From positions 1 through 47,939 of the forward strand of contig CAJUDU010000013.1 of the NCBI GenBank assembly GCA_910584935.1: a stretch of DNA of 47,939 bases, read 5' to 3'. The stretch comes from an uncultured Butyricicoccus sp. (GTDB lineage Bacteria; Bacillota; Clostridia; Oscillospirales; Butyricicoccaceae). The first letter of the stretch is position 1. The number at the start of each line of letters is the position of its first letter. The translations under genes and the position numbers were made by a program. The notes under the pieces are model-generated. The model had not been told where the DNA came from. It made no database searches and was given only the letters and a program-made list of their open reading frames with translations. Of the stretch, positions 24,559 to 32,375 are shown one piece after another.

Positions 24559-25368
24559 TTAAATTAAACCAAGCCGGGTGCAAAAGTCTGCAAATGCGCC
24601 TTCCTGCGCGGGACAGCAGACATAATCTGCGGCTGCTTTGGCTTCTTCGGTGCCATCGCCTGGGCAGGCAGACTGTCCGGCTGTGTGCAGTAAATCAAGG
24701 TCATTATGGTTGTCCCCAATTGCGGCGCAGCAATCCAGCGGGATATCCAAACTGCTGCAAAGCAGTTTTAGAGCTGTGCCTTTGTTCACACCAGCAGCAT
24801 AGCAGTCAATATAATTGTTATGACTGCGGCAAAGGTTGATCCGTCTATCAGTATCCTGCTGCATAAAGGGCAAAATCGCGCTGACTTCTTCATCTGTGCC
24901 ATGGAAAATCAGCTTGGGACTTGATGCGGTGAATACTTCAGCCAAATTCGGACGGTAATCAATGGGCGAACCCAACAGCGCGCTTTCAGCGCGCAAGCCA
25001 CGGGTGACGCGGTTGGTGAAAAATATATTATCCCGCGGCAGGATAATTGAAATCGGGTGGTGCTGGTAACGGTGATAAACATCGCATAATATCTCAGGGG
25101 TAAGCATACCCACGGTATGGATTTTTTGTGTTTTTGCCGTGTAGATTTGCGCGCCGCCCGCCATGATGATATAGTCCACCGCATCCCACAAGGCAAGGCG
25201 GTCTAAAGCTGGCGTAATGATGGGCAGTTCCCGCCCAGTTGCAAGGGCAACAGCAGTGCCATTTTCATGTACAGAGAAAATAGCCTCACGGTCACGTTTT
25301 GAAATATTTTCGCGGTCATAAAAAAGCGTACCGTCTAAATCGGTCGCGATGAGTGAAATATTTGACAT
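24559..25368 (-). CDS. Cof-type HAD-family hydrolase
   Basis: A 269-residue HAD phosphatase of the Cof (class IIB) type. The catalytic motif DLDGTLF (D10, D12) opens the protein, followed by a threonine motif (ALATGRE), a cap domain in the middle, and a late KGTALKLLCSSLDIPLDCCAAIGDNHNDLDLL segment with the lysine and paired Asp of motifs III and IV. Such enzymes dephosphorylate sugar phosphates or flavin nucleotides, and substrate cannot be read from sequence. An extended -10 (TGGTATAAT, minus strand, near 25415) precedes it. Confidence 0.92.
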   Translation of the reverse strand: MSNISLIATDLDGTLFYDRENISKRDREAIFSVHENGTAVALATGRELPIITPALDRLALWDAVDYIIMAGGAQIYTAKTQKIHTVGMLTPEILCDVYHRYQHHPISIILPRDNIFFTNRVTRGLRAESALLGSPIDYRPNLAEVFTASSPKLIFHGTDEEVSAILPFMQQDTDRRINLCRSHNNYIDCYAAGVNKGTALKLLCSSLDIPLDCCAAIGDNHNDLDLLHTAGQSACPGDGTEEAKAAADYVCCPAQEGAFADFCTRLGLI

Positions 25369-25443
25369 AGCCTAATACAGCGCCTCCTAGTCAGTATGAT
25401 TTCCGAATAAAGATATTATACCACAGGGAAGCGCAGAAATAAA

Positions 25444-25466
25444 GCAGGCGCCTTGGTTGCGCCTGC
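25444..25466. other. GC-rich hairpin between divergent genes
   Basis: GCAGGCGC and GCGCCTGC form a perfect 8-bp stem around a 7-nt loop, between the HAD gene promoter and the Cdd1-like gene. Only weak T-runs flank it, so its role is unclear; it may be a leader hairpin. Confidence 0.45.
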
Positions 25467-25496
25467 CATAGATTTGGCGGAAAGGGGGTTACTTTT

Positions 25497-25742
25497 TTGG
25501 GGGAATTGCAAAAAATACCGGGTGTTGGCAAAACCATAGAGCAAGATTTATTGCGGCTGGGTTATGATACCATCGCATCCTTGCGCGGCGCAGACCCGGA
25601 AGAGATCTATCAGCGGGACTGCCTGGAACGCGGTATGCAGATAGACCGATGTATGTTATATGTCTATCGGTGCGCCGTATATTTTGCGGAAACCGAACAC
25701 CCGGAGCCGGAAAAATGCAAATGGTGGAACTGGAAGGATTAA
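25497..25742 (+). CDS. Helix-hairpin-helix protein (Cdd1/pathogenicity locus family)
   Basis: An 81-residue protein with a helix-hairpin-helix DNA-binding motif (LQKIPGVGKTIEQDLLRLGYDTIASLRG, residues 4-31) and the family's C-terminal block CLERGMQIDRCMLYVYRCAVYFAE then KCKWWNWKD. It matches the Cdd1/pathogenicity-locus family, whose members are probably small DNA-binding proteins. The start is TTG 25497, with AAAGGGGG upstream. It ends 4 bp before the YedF-like gene, so the two form an operon. Confidence 0.88.
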   Translation: MGELQKIPGVGKTIEQDLLRLGYDTIASLRGADPEEIYQRDCLERGMQIDRCMLYVYRCAVYFAETEHPEPEKCKWWNWKD

Positions 25743-25746
25743 AAAA

Positions 25747-26397
25747 ATGGCAACCATTCTTGATATACGCGGCAGCGCCACGCCGCTTGTTGAAATTGAA
25801 CGAACAATCCATACGCAAGGTGTACCTGTCATTGTGCTGGCAGAAGATGATGCAATGCGCAGGCAGGTGGAAGGGCTTGCGGCAAAACTTGGTTTTGCTG
25901 CATTTGCAGACCAAATGGAAAATGGAACATACCGGGTTGTCATCCAGCCTGCCGCGCTGGATATGTTTATGTTTCCTATGGAACTTGCTTTCCCAGACAG
26001 AGATGCTGATATGCCAGCCATTCAGCAAGCCCCTTTGCCCCAAGCAAACCTGCCGCAAAAACGGCAAGTGGTTGCTGTTTTTTCATCTGACCATATGGGC
26101 GATGGGGATGCGCAGCTTGGGCAGTCGCTTTTGCAGGGGTTTCTTTTTGCATTGACAGAACTGCCTGACAAGCCGGAAGCCATTTTATTATATAATAGTG
26201 GGGTTAAACTCGCCGCAGCAGGCACACAAACCGCAATCGCGCTCAAAATGCTGGAGGAAAACGGTATAGAAATCCTTGCCTGCCAAATGAGCGTAAGCCA
26301 TTATGGGTTATCCGGCAAACTGGCAGCAGGAAAAACCGTAAATATGTATCAAATCGCAGAAATATTACGCCATGCAGCACAAGTTATCCGCCCATAA
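25747..26397 (+). CDS. yedF: YedF-like TusA/DsrE-domain protein lacking key cysteines
   Basis: A 216-residue protein with the YedF architecture: a TusA-like N-terminal domain (1 to about 75) and a DsrE-like domain (about 108-216) with FSSDHMGDGDAQLGQSLLQGFL, LYNSGVKLA and the NMYQIAEIL ending. In canonical YedF the first domain has a CPxP cysteine; here the site reads RGSATPL (A11), and the DsrE-domain CGTC motif has become CQMS, leaving one Cys (C179). Sulfur- or selenium-transfer chemistry in the usual form is therefore unlikely. Start ATG 25747 has GGAAGGA upstream. No other selenium genes are nearby. Confidence 0.82.
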   Translation: MATILDIRGSATPLVEIERTIHTQGVPVIVLAEDDAMRRQVEGLAAKLGFAAFADQMENGTYRVVIQPAALDMFMFPMELAFPDRDADMPAIQQAPLPQANLPQKRQVVAVFSSDHMGDGDAQLGQSLLQGFLFALTELPDKPEAILLYNSGVKLAAAGTQTAIALKMLEENGIEILACQMSVSHYGLSGKLAAGKTVNMYQIAEILRHAAQVIRP

Positions 26398-26717
26398 ATA
26401 AAAATATTTCTGTAATACAAATCATTTTCAAAACGCTTGAACAAATCCTATATTGATGGAAGCCGTAACACAACGCCAAAGCAATAATTTCCATCTCCAA
26501 TTCAGCGACTAGAAGTGTATCGCCATTTATGGGGCATCAGCTAAATTTTCTCACACCCGCATTTCAAGCCCAACCAATCGGGTGCTATGTTATGCCCCAA
26601 AAATATCAAAAGAAAACGCATGGAATGTTTCTTTTTGCACACAAAGGGGTACTTGTCAACGGATATGGTTTCATGTATAATAATCCACAAAACCTGCAAA
26701 GTCAGAAGGTGATACCC
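26398..26717. other. Leader region before the two-component genes
   Basis: This 320-bp stretch has no gene. Nested inverted repeats, GGGGCAT (26531-26537) with ATGCCCC (26592-26598) enclosing CACCCG (26554-26559) with CGGGTG (26579-26584), precede the promoter at 26653-26681. They could be a structured RNA end of the yedF transcript or a regulator site. Confidence 0.5.
26653..26681 (+). promoter_or_regulatory. Promoter of the two-component operon
   Basis: TTGTCA (26653-26658) and TATAAT (26676-26681) with 17-bp spacing, 36 bp before the response regulator. Confidence 0.8.
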
Positions 26718-27461
26718 TTGAAAATCCTTCTCTGCGATAATGACCCGTTTTTCCTGTCGCTTGAGCGGGAAAAAGTGATACATATACTTACAGAAGGGCA
26801 ACTTGATGCAAGCGTTGCTTGTGCCGCCAGTTCTGCCACAGAAGCGCTCACTTTCTTAAAAAGCAACCCAGATACCGGTCTTGCTTTCCTTGATTTGGAT
26901 TTCGGCAGCGGGCTGCCAAATGGTATAGATGTTGCTGTGCTGCTGCGGCAGCACGCCCCAAATATCCGCATTGTTTTTACTACAAACCATTATGAACTTG
27001 CCATGGATGTGCTGAAAAGCGGTATCCAACCATATGGATTTTTGGAAAAGGGCACGGATATGGATCAATTGGCAGCGGGGCTGCAACGCTATATCCGTAT
27101 GGCATTGCGCCTGGAACACAAACCGGAAGGGCAGCAGGATGAAATTCGGCTGACGGTTGGCGCAGGGCAAACCGCCGTGCTGCGCTTATCGGACATCCTC
27201 TATGTGGAAGCCGAAAAAGCCATTTCACATGGCATCACATATCACACGGCAAATGGTTCCCATGTTACCATCCTCAGCACGCTTGACGCGGAAAGCGCCC
27301 GCTTGAGCGAGGGGTTTCTGCGGGTACACCGTTCTTATCTGGTGGCGAAACAGCAAATCCTTGCACTGCGCGGCGGGTTCCTTGTGCTGTCTGGGCAGCA
27401 GAAAATCCCTTGTGCGTTCCGCAAACGGGCAGAGGTGAAAAAATGGCTCGAACAAAAATAA
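26718..27461 (+). CDS. LytTR-family response regulator (AgrA-like)
   Basis: A 247-residue regulator with a receiver domain (1 to about 120, acidic start MKILLCDNDPF, probable phospho-acceptor D59 in FLDLDF, conserved T in FTTNHYE) and a LytTR DNA-binding domain (about 140-245: RLSDILYVEAEK, then the HRSYLV segment). This arrangement is that of AgrA/VirR regulators. The start is TTG 26718, with AGAAGGTG upstream and the canonical receiver beginning right there; an upstream in-frame extension of 63 codons has no such support. The partner kinase gene overlaps its end by 19 bp. Confidence 0.93.
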   Translation: MKILLCDNDPFFLSLEREKVIHILTEGQLDASVACAASSATEALTFLKSNPDTGLAFLDLDFGSGLPNGIDVAVLLRQHAPNIRIVFTTNHYELAMDVLKSGIQPYGFLEKGTDMDQLAAGLQRYIRMALRLEHKPEGQQDEIRLTVGAGQTAVLRLSDILYVEAEKAISHGITYHTANGSHVTILSTLDAESARLSEGFLRVHRSYLVAKQQILALRGGFLVLSGQQKIPCAFRKRAEVKKWLEQK

Positions 27462-28873
27462 AACCATTTTTGCGTGGGCTGTGTGTGCTGGGGTTATGGG
27501 TTTGTGCCATCATGCAAATTTGCACCCATACCTTAAATGCCGCCAATGCGCTGGATTTAACCGCTTTGTTATTGCTGACACTGCTTGCCAAATTATTTTT
27601 GCCGTTGGATGTGCTGTCCTGCCTGATGCTTTGTCCGCTGCTGATGATAGAATCATCACTTTGTCATTATTTGATTTACCTGCCGATGCTTGTGCTGTTG
27701 TTTTTGCTGGATGTTGGGCTGATTTTATTTTGGCAGCATGGACAGGTTCATACCTGTTTTCTTGGGATGTCCGCCGCAGGGATTGCTGCCGCGTTTTTAT
27801 TGCTGGCTTACCGTCTGCTGTCGCGAAAATTTATGCCAGTTTATTATTTTTATGGGCGGCTGCTTGCCCTTACTACCTGGCAAAGAGCAAGCATTATCGG
27901 TGCGTTTGGGCTGCTTTGCCTGTGTTTTTATGTTGATATTTTGCATTTGTTGGGCAAGTTGCTGAACCATTGGAAAGAACAATTCCGCCCGCTTTACCAG
28001 CGATTTCGTGAGCTTGAATTTTTTGTGCTGATGCTGGTTGTGCTGAGTATTATTACCTGGGAGGTCTATGAAAATATTACTTCGCTGGCAGGTTTGACAT
28101 CACAGCTTAAAGCGCATTGGCTCCGCAGCATGACGCTGATTATTATCCCATTGTTAATTTTATTTATGGATGTTGTTTATATTATCCTGCTGATCAAAAC
28201 TGCGTCTATCAAAGAAAAAATGTATATTGCCCAAAATGATAAAAATTTAGTATCTGCTTATAATACCGAATTGGAAACCACTATGGACAGCCTGCATGAA
28301 ATCCGCCACGATGCGAAAAATTTGCTGTTGACAATGGGCAATTTTGTTTCACGCAGTGATGATGCCCAAATGAAGGAATTTTACCGGCAAAATATCGTTC
28401 CGTTTATGGAAAGTGCCCTTCGTAAAAACGAATTGCAGGATAAACTGAAAATCTTACAGGATGACTGCGTCAAATCTTTTTTATATTATAAAATCATTGA
28501 AAAAAATGAACAAGGCATTCCTGTGCATCTGGAATTGTCTGCTTCCTTATCCCTTGGCGCTGGTTATGGGGATATTATCCGGCTTTTGGGCATTCTGATA
28601 GACAATGCCGCCGAAGAGTGCAGCCTAATTGGCGGACAAATCCGGCTGGATACCATAAAAGATACACAAGGGGTATATATCCGTGTCACAAACCCTGTTC
28701 GCCCGGAAACCCGTACCAAAGGTGTTGTGCCCGGCACAACAGACAAAGGGTTAGGGCGTGGGCAAGGGTTGCTGATTGCTCGGAAAATCATCAGTCGTTA
28801 CCGCAACTTACAGCTTAATTCTTATTTTACCGATGATGGGTTTGTTCAATCTCTGCTGATTGCAAAAGATTGA
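27443..28873 (+). CDS. AgrC-like GHKL sensor histidine kinase
   Basis: A 476-residue membrane kinase. Residues 1 to about 260 contain around six to seven membrane helices, followed by a dimerisation region with SLHEIRHDAKNLLL (phospho-acceptor probably H289), the N box LLGILIDNAAEE, and the G box DKGLGRGQGLLIARKI. The GHKL (HATPase_c_5) type with a poly-helix sensor is typical of peptide quorum kinases such as AgrC. No agrB or agrD gene lies within the window, so its signal is unknown. It is translationally coupled to the response regulator and ended by a terminator. Confidence 0.9.
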   Translation: MARTKIKPFLRGLCVLGLWVCAIMQICTHTLNAANALDLTALLLLTLLAKLFLPLDVLSCLMLCPLLMIESSLCHYLIYLPMLVLLFLLDVGLILFWQHGQVHTCFLGMSAAGIAAAFLLLAYRLLSRKFMPVYYFYGRLLALTTWQRASIIGAFGLLCLCFYVDILHLLGKLLNHWKEQFRPLYQRFRELEFFVLMLVVLSIITWEVYENITSLAGLTSQLKAHWLRSMTLIIIPLLILFMDVVYIILLIKTASIKEKMYIAQNDKNLVSAYNTELETTMDSLHEIRHDAKNLLLTMGNFVSRSDDAQMKEFYRQNIVPFMESALRKNELQDKLKILQDDCVKSFLYYKIIEKNEQGIPVHLELSASLSLGAGYGDIIRLLGILIDNAAEECSLIGGQIRLDTIKDTQGVYIRVTNPVRPETRTKGVVPGTTDKGLGRGQGLLIARKIISRYRNLQLNSYFTDDGFVQSLLIAKD

Positions 28874-28895
28874 TATAATGTTTTGCCTAAATACG

Positions 28896-28948
28896 ATTTT
28901 CCCTGCCTGAACGCAATGCGTTTGTTTGCGTTTCGGGCAGGGTATTTT
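28896..28948 (+). terminator. Intrinsic terminator of the two-component operon
   Basis: CCCTGCC-T-GAACGCA pairs with TTGCGTTT-C-GGGCAGGG (with mismatches), followed by TATTTTCATTT. It lies about 25 bp after the kinase stop. Confidence 0.85.
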
Positions 28949-28965
28949 CATTTAAGGCAAAATTG

Positions 28966-28994
28966 TTGCTCCAGCATATTTTTTCTGCTAAACT
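28966..28994 (+). promoter_or_regulatory. Promoter of murT-gatD
   Basis: TTGCTC (28966-28971) and TAAACT (28989-28994) with 17-bp spacing, preceded by TGC (extended -10), about 79 bp before murT. Confidence 0.6.
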
Positions 28995-29072
28995 TGGTGC
29001 ATCACCTGAACCATGCAGGTGGCTGATGGCTCTTATATGATGAGTTGGAACCTTTGGCGGAAGGGGCTGTAT

Positions 29073-30428
29073 ATGATGAAAATACGAAGCTGGCTTGCAA
29101 TTTGTTGTGCCAAATGCCTTCATACAGCCATTCAAAGGCTGCATTTGGGCAGTGGTGCATCGTTGCCTGGAAAGGCGGCTTTGTGGATTGATCCGAATAT
29201 ATTATCCCATCTCTCTGGCATGACCAAAACCATTGTGGTCACTGGCACAAATGGAAAAACAACGACAACCAGCTTATTAACTCATATTTTGCGGTCACAA
29301 GGCAAAAGTGTGCTGACAAATCAAACCGGTGCAAATCTTCTTGGCGGCATTGCCGCCGCGTTTGTTCTGCAAACAGGCAAAGATGGGCGGCTTCATGCGG
29401 AATATGCCTGTATTGAAGTGGATGAATTTGCTGCATTGCAAACCTTACCGCAACTAAACCCAAGCTGCATTTTGCTGACCAATATATCGCGTGACCAGTT
29501 AGATCGTTTTGGTGAAGTTGATGTCACTTGCCGCAGGATACAACAAGCCATTGTAAAAGTACCTGCCGCAGCGCTGGCGGTGAACTGTGATGACGCATTG
29601 CTGACAGCCGCGCTTTCACAATGTCGTAACCGTATGGTAACATACGGCATTAACGAACCACTCTTTGATGAAAGTGCCCGTTCGGAAATCCGAGAAGGTG
29701 TATTTTGTCAGTTTTGCGGGCAGCGGCTGGCATATGATTTTTTTCATTATGGGCAGCTTGGCATTTACCATTGCCCAGGCTGCGGTTGGGGGCGCCCAGA
29801 GGCAGAATATGCCGCACAGAATATCCACTTTCAAAATGGCGGTTATACCTTTAAGATTGGCAGTATGGTGCTTCATGCCTGCACCAATGCGCCATATCAT
29901 ATTTATAATACGCTGTCGGCTTATGCCGCGCTGCAGGCAGCAGGCGCGCCGGTTGATGGCTTTGCCGGCGCGGTAAACAGCTTTTGCTATGCAAACAACC
30001 GAGAAGGTCAATATCACATTAATGGGGCTTGCATACAGCTTCACCTTGCGAAAAACCCGGTTGGGTTCCAGCAGAAATTATCTCTTTTGCGGCGTGACCC
30101 ACAGCCCAAAGATGTCTTGCTGCTTATCAATGACTATGCGCAGGATGGGCGGGATGTTTCCTGGCTTTGGGATGTGGATTTTCAATACCTTTCCGGCGTT
30201 AAGGCAGTAACCATTACAGCGGGTGGAACACGGCGGTATGATATGGGATTACGGCTAAAATATGAAGATATCCTTTGTACCATTAGTGAAGATATCCCGG
30301 AAACCATTCAGTCATTAACCTTGCATGGGACAAAAAATCTGCATATCATTATGAATTATACCAATTTGCAGCCAGTCAATGCGCTGCTGCAAAAATGGCA
30401 GGGCAATCCGAAAGGGGCAGACAAATGA
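29073..30428 (+). CDS. murT: Lipid II isoglutaminyl synthase, MurT subunit
   Basis: MurT, with GatD, amidates the glutamate of lipid II to isoglutamine. The 451 residues show the Mur-ligase P-loop TGTNGKTTT (57-65), the ribbon-type zinc cysteines unique to MurT (C212, C215, C234, C237), and a C-terminal DUF1727 domain (about 315-440) with NDYAQDGRDVSWLWDVDF. The start is ATG 29073 with AAGGGG upstream (a second ATG at 29076 is equally plausible). It overlaps gatD by an ATGA, so they are coupled. Its function requires GatD. Confidence 0.96.
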   Translation: MMKIRSWLAICCAKCLHTAIQRLHLGSGASLPGKAALWIDPNILSHLSGMTKTIVVTGTNGKTTTTSLLTHILRSQGKSVLTNQTGANLLGGIAAAFVLQTGKDGRLHAEYACIEVDEFAALQTLPQLNPSCILLTNISRDQLDRFGEVDVTCRRIQQAIVKVPAAALAVNCDDALLTAALSQCRNRMVTYGINEPLFDESARSEIREGVFCQFCGQRLAYDFFHYGQLGIYHCPGCGWGRPEAEYAAQNIHFQNGGYTFKIGSMVLHACTNAPYHIYNTLSAYAALQAAGAPVDGFAGAVNSFCYANNREGQYHINGACIQLHLAKNPVGFQQKLSLLRRDPQPKDVLLLINDYAQDGRDVSWLWDVDFQYLSGVKAVTITAGGTRRYDMGLRLKYEDILCTISEDIPETIQSLTLHGTKNLHIIMNYTNLQPVNALLQKWQGNPKGADK

Positions 30429-31156
30429 TGAAATTAACCATAGGGCATTTATATCCTGAGCTTTTGAACCTTTATGGGGACAGGGGAAATATTCAATGTT
30501 TGCGCAAGCGGTTACAATGGCGTGGGTTTCAGGCAGAAATTTTGCCATTATCCCCTGGCAGCCGGATTGATTTTGACAAACTCGATATTTTATTGCTGGG
30601 TGGCGGGCCAGATAAAGAACAAGCCCTTGCCTGCGAGTACTTGACTCGAATACAGGAAGATTTCCGCGCTTATGCGGAGGATTATGGGATTATTTTAGCG
30701 ATTTGCGGCGGATATCAACTGCTTGGGCAGTATTACCAGACAGCGGAAAGCAAACTGAAAGGGCTTGGGGTTTTGGATATTTATACTGAATGGGAACCCA
30801 AACGACTTGTACATAATGTTGTACTTGATAGCCCCTTTTTCCGCGCACCTGTCACCGGATTTGAAAATCATTGTGGGCGCACTTATATTGGCAGCTATAC
30901 ACCGCTGGGCAAAGTGCGTTATGGCAGAGGCAACACGGGAAAATCCGGATATGAAGGGCTTGTTTATAAAAATATCCTTGCAACTTATCTGCATGGGCCA
31001 TTGCTGCCCAAAAACCCAGAAATTTGTGATGATTTATTGCGGAAAGCCTTGCTGCGGAAATATGGAAGCGTCCGGCTGGCGCCGCTCCCAGATGAAATGG
31101 AACATTTAGCAGGAGCAATGGCGGCAAAACGTTTACATAAGCCGGTGTTTTGTTAA
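30425..31156 (+). CDS. gatD: Lipid II isoglutaminyl synthase, GatD glutaminase subunit
   Basis: GatD is the glutamine amidotransferase that supplies ammonia to MurT. The 243-residue class I (triad) glutaminase has LLLGGGPDKEQ, the nucleophile C94 in AICGGYQLLG, and H190 in TYLHGPLLPKNPE. The gene starts at the ATGA overlap with murT and is typical in length. Together the pair makes amidated peptidoglycan, which influences cross-linking. A strong terminator follows 27 bp after its stop. Confidence 0.96.
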   Translation: MMKLTIGHLYPELLNLYGDRGNIQCLRKRLQWRGFQAEILPLSPGSRIDFDKLDILLLGGGPDKEQALACEYLTRIQEDFRAYAEDYGIILAICGGYQLLGQYYQTAESKLKGLGVLDIYTEWEPKRLVHNVVLDSPFFRAPVTGFENHCGRTYIGSYTPLGKVRYGRGNTGKSGYEGLVYKNILATYLHGPLLPKNPEICDDLLRKALLRKYGSVRLAPLPDEMEHLAGAMAAKRLHKPVFC

Positions 31157-31183
31157 AAAACGGCATATAAAAATATCAAAAAG

Positions 31184-31214
31184 AAAAGCCTCCGAATTTT
31201 TCCCCGGAGGCTTT
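31184..31214 (+). terminator. Intrinsic terminator of murT-gatD
   Basis: AAAGCCTCCG and CGGAGGCTTT form a 10-bp stem with a short loop, followed by ATTGTT. Confidence 0.85.
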
Positions 31215-31271
31215 ATTGTTGTGACCCCGCTGAAATATCGTGGGCATTTGATATGTTTTTTCAGCGAATGC

Positions 31272-31300
31272 TTGCATGGGATTTGTGATTATCGTATAAT
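31272..31300 (+). promoter_or_regulatory. Promoter of the orphan cas6
   Basis: TTGCAT (31272-31277) and TATAAT (31295-31300) separated by 17 bp, about 100 bp before cas6. The upstream murT-gatD terminator isolates the unit. Confidence 0.75.
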
Positions 31301-31399
31301 CATTGGGATAGTAAAAAAAGTTGGGTTTGCTGCGCAAGCAGGATAATTGTCTTTTTCAGATGATAAACCAATTTTCTAACGATAAAAGGGGCTTAAAAT

Positions 31400-32131
31400 A
31401 TGCTGATACGTATGGAATATCATTTACAACAAGGGTTGCCGCTGTCTTATCGGAATGCTTCTTTATTTCAAGGAATGCTGATGCAGCGGATTGACCGGGA
31501 ATATGGGGAAGTCCTGCACCGTTCGGAACGGAAACCGTATAGCCAATATTTGCAGTGCCATGAGGGGCAGTCAATATGGGTATTGCAGACACTTACGGAT
31601 GAAGCAGCGATGCAGTTGATTGATGTCCCAAATCTTCAGCAGAATGATATGCTTCATTTGGAGTGGCTGGGTTTATCCACTAAAATTACAGCGGTAAAAC
31701 GGGAATCCTTAACACATGATGATTTATTGCAGCAAACTTTTTTTGCAAAATGCCCGAGAACGATAGGTCTTCAATTCATCACGCCAACTGCATTCAAAGT
31801 ACAGGGGCGGTATCAGAACTATCCTACAGTCCAGCATATTTTTAGCAGTTTGCTGCAAAAGTATAATGCGGTGCATACACAAACAGAAATTTCTGATGAA
31901 AACCTGCTGGAAGATTTACAGCGTTTTATTTCAGTCATCCGGTATAACCTACGCAGTATTGGGTTCCCAGTGGAAGGCGTCACAATTCCTGCATTTATTG
32001 GGACATTGGTTTTCAGGATTTCCGGGCCCCAGCAGCTTGTAAATTTGGTACATCTTTTGCTGTGGTTTGGCACATATGCAGGTGTTGGCATTAAAACCGC
32101 TATGGGAATGGGCGCAATTCGGCTAACTTGA
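31400..32131 (+). CDS. cas6: Solitary Cas6-like CRISPR endoribonuclease
   Basis: A 243-residue Cas6-family (PF10040-like) protein. Features that match are H40 in the VLHRSERKPYSQY block, the central F-x-TPT-x-F motif (126-132: FITPTAF), a proline in the YPTVQHIFSSLL segment, and the C-terminal glycine-rich RNA-binding loop GVGIKTAMGMGAIRL (228-242). Cas6 cuts repeat RNA to make crRNAs. What is odd is the setting: no other cas gene and no repeat array occurs within 15 kb on either side, and it has its own promoter between cell-wall genes and an SLH protein gene. Either it serves arrays in trans or it has another role. Confidence 0.85.
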   Translation: MLIRMEYHLQQGLPLSYRNASLFQGMLMQRIDREYGEVLHRSERKPYSQYLQCHEGQSIWVLQTLTDEAAMQLIDVPNLQQNDMLHLEWLGLSTKITAVKRESLTHDDLLQQTFFAKCPRTIGLQFITPTAFKVQGRYQNYPTVQHIFSSLLQKYNAVHTQTEISDENLLEDLQRFISVIRYNLRSIGFPVEGVTIPAFIGTLVFRISGPQQLVNLVHLLLWFGTYAGVGIKTAMGMGAIRLT

Positions 32132-32298
32132 AAAATACAGTAAGCGGGTTACGGCCATGATACGCGGAAATTATGGATTGAAATTGTGCCAACTGGTATG
32201 ATGCTGCTGATCTGTATCCGGAATACTTGCGGCAGTGCGGATATCTTTATAAATGCGTATGGGGGAACAGCAAGAGATGCCTGGCACAAAAGAATGGC

Positions 32299-32328
32299 TT
32301 GCTTGAGGCAGAGCAGAAGTGTTATACT
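32299..32328 (+). promoter_or_regulatory. Promoter of the SLH protein gene
   Basis: TTGCTT (32299-32304) and TATACT (32323-32328) with 18-bp spacing, 48 bp upstream of the start. Confidence 0.55.
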
Positions 32329-32375
32329 GGAGTTAAAGGATAGCATCATCTATCCGGAAGATTAAGGAGGAAAAA

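Noticed and set aside
31157..32375. CRISPR array near cas6
   Set aside because: I looked on both sides of cas6 and through the other intergenic regions for regularly spaced repeats of 25-40 bp and found none.
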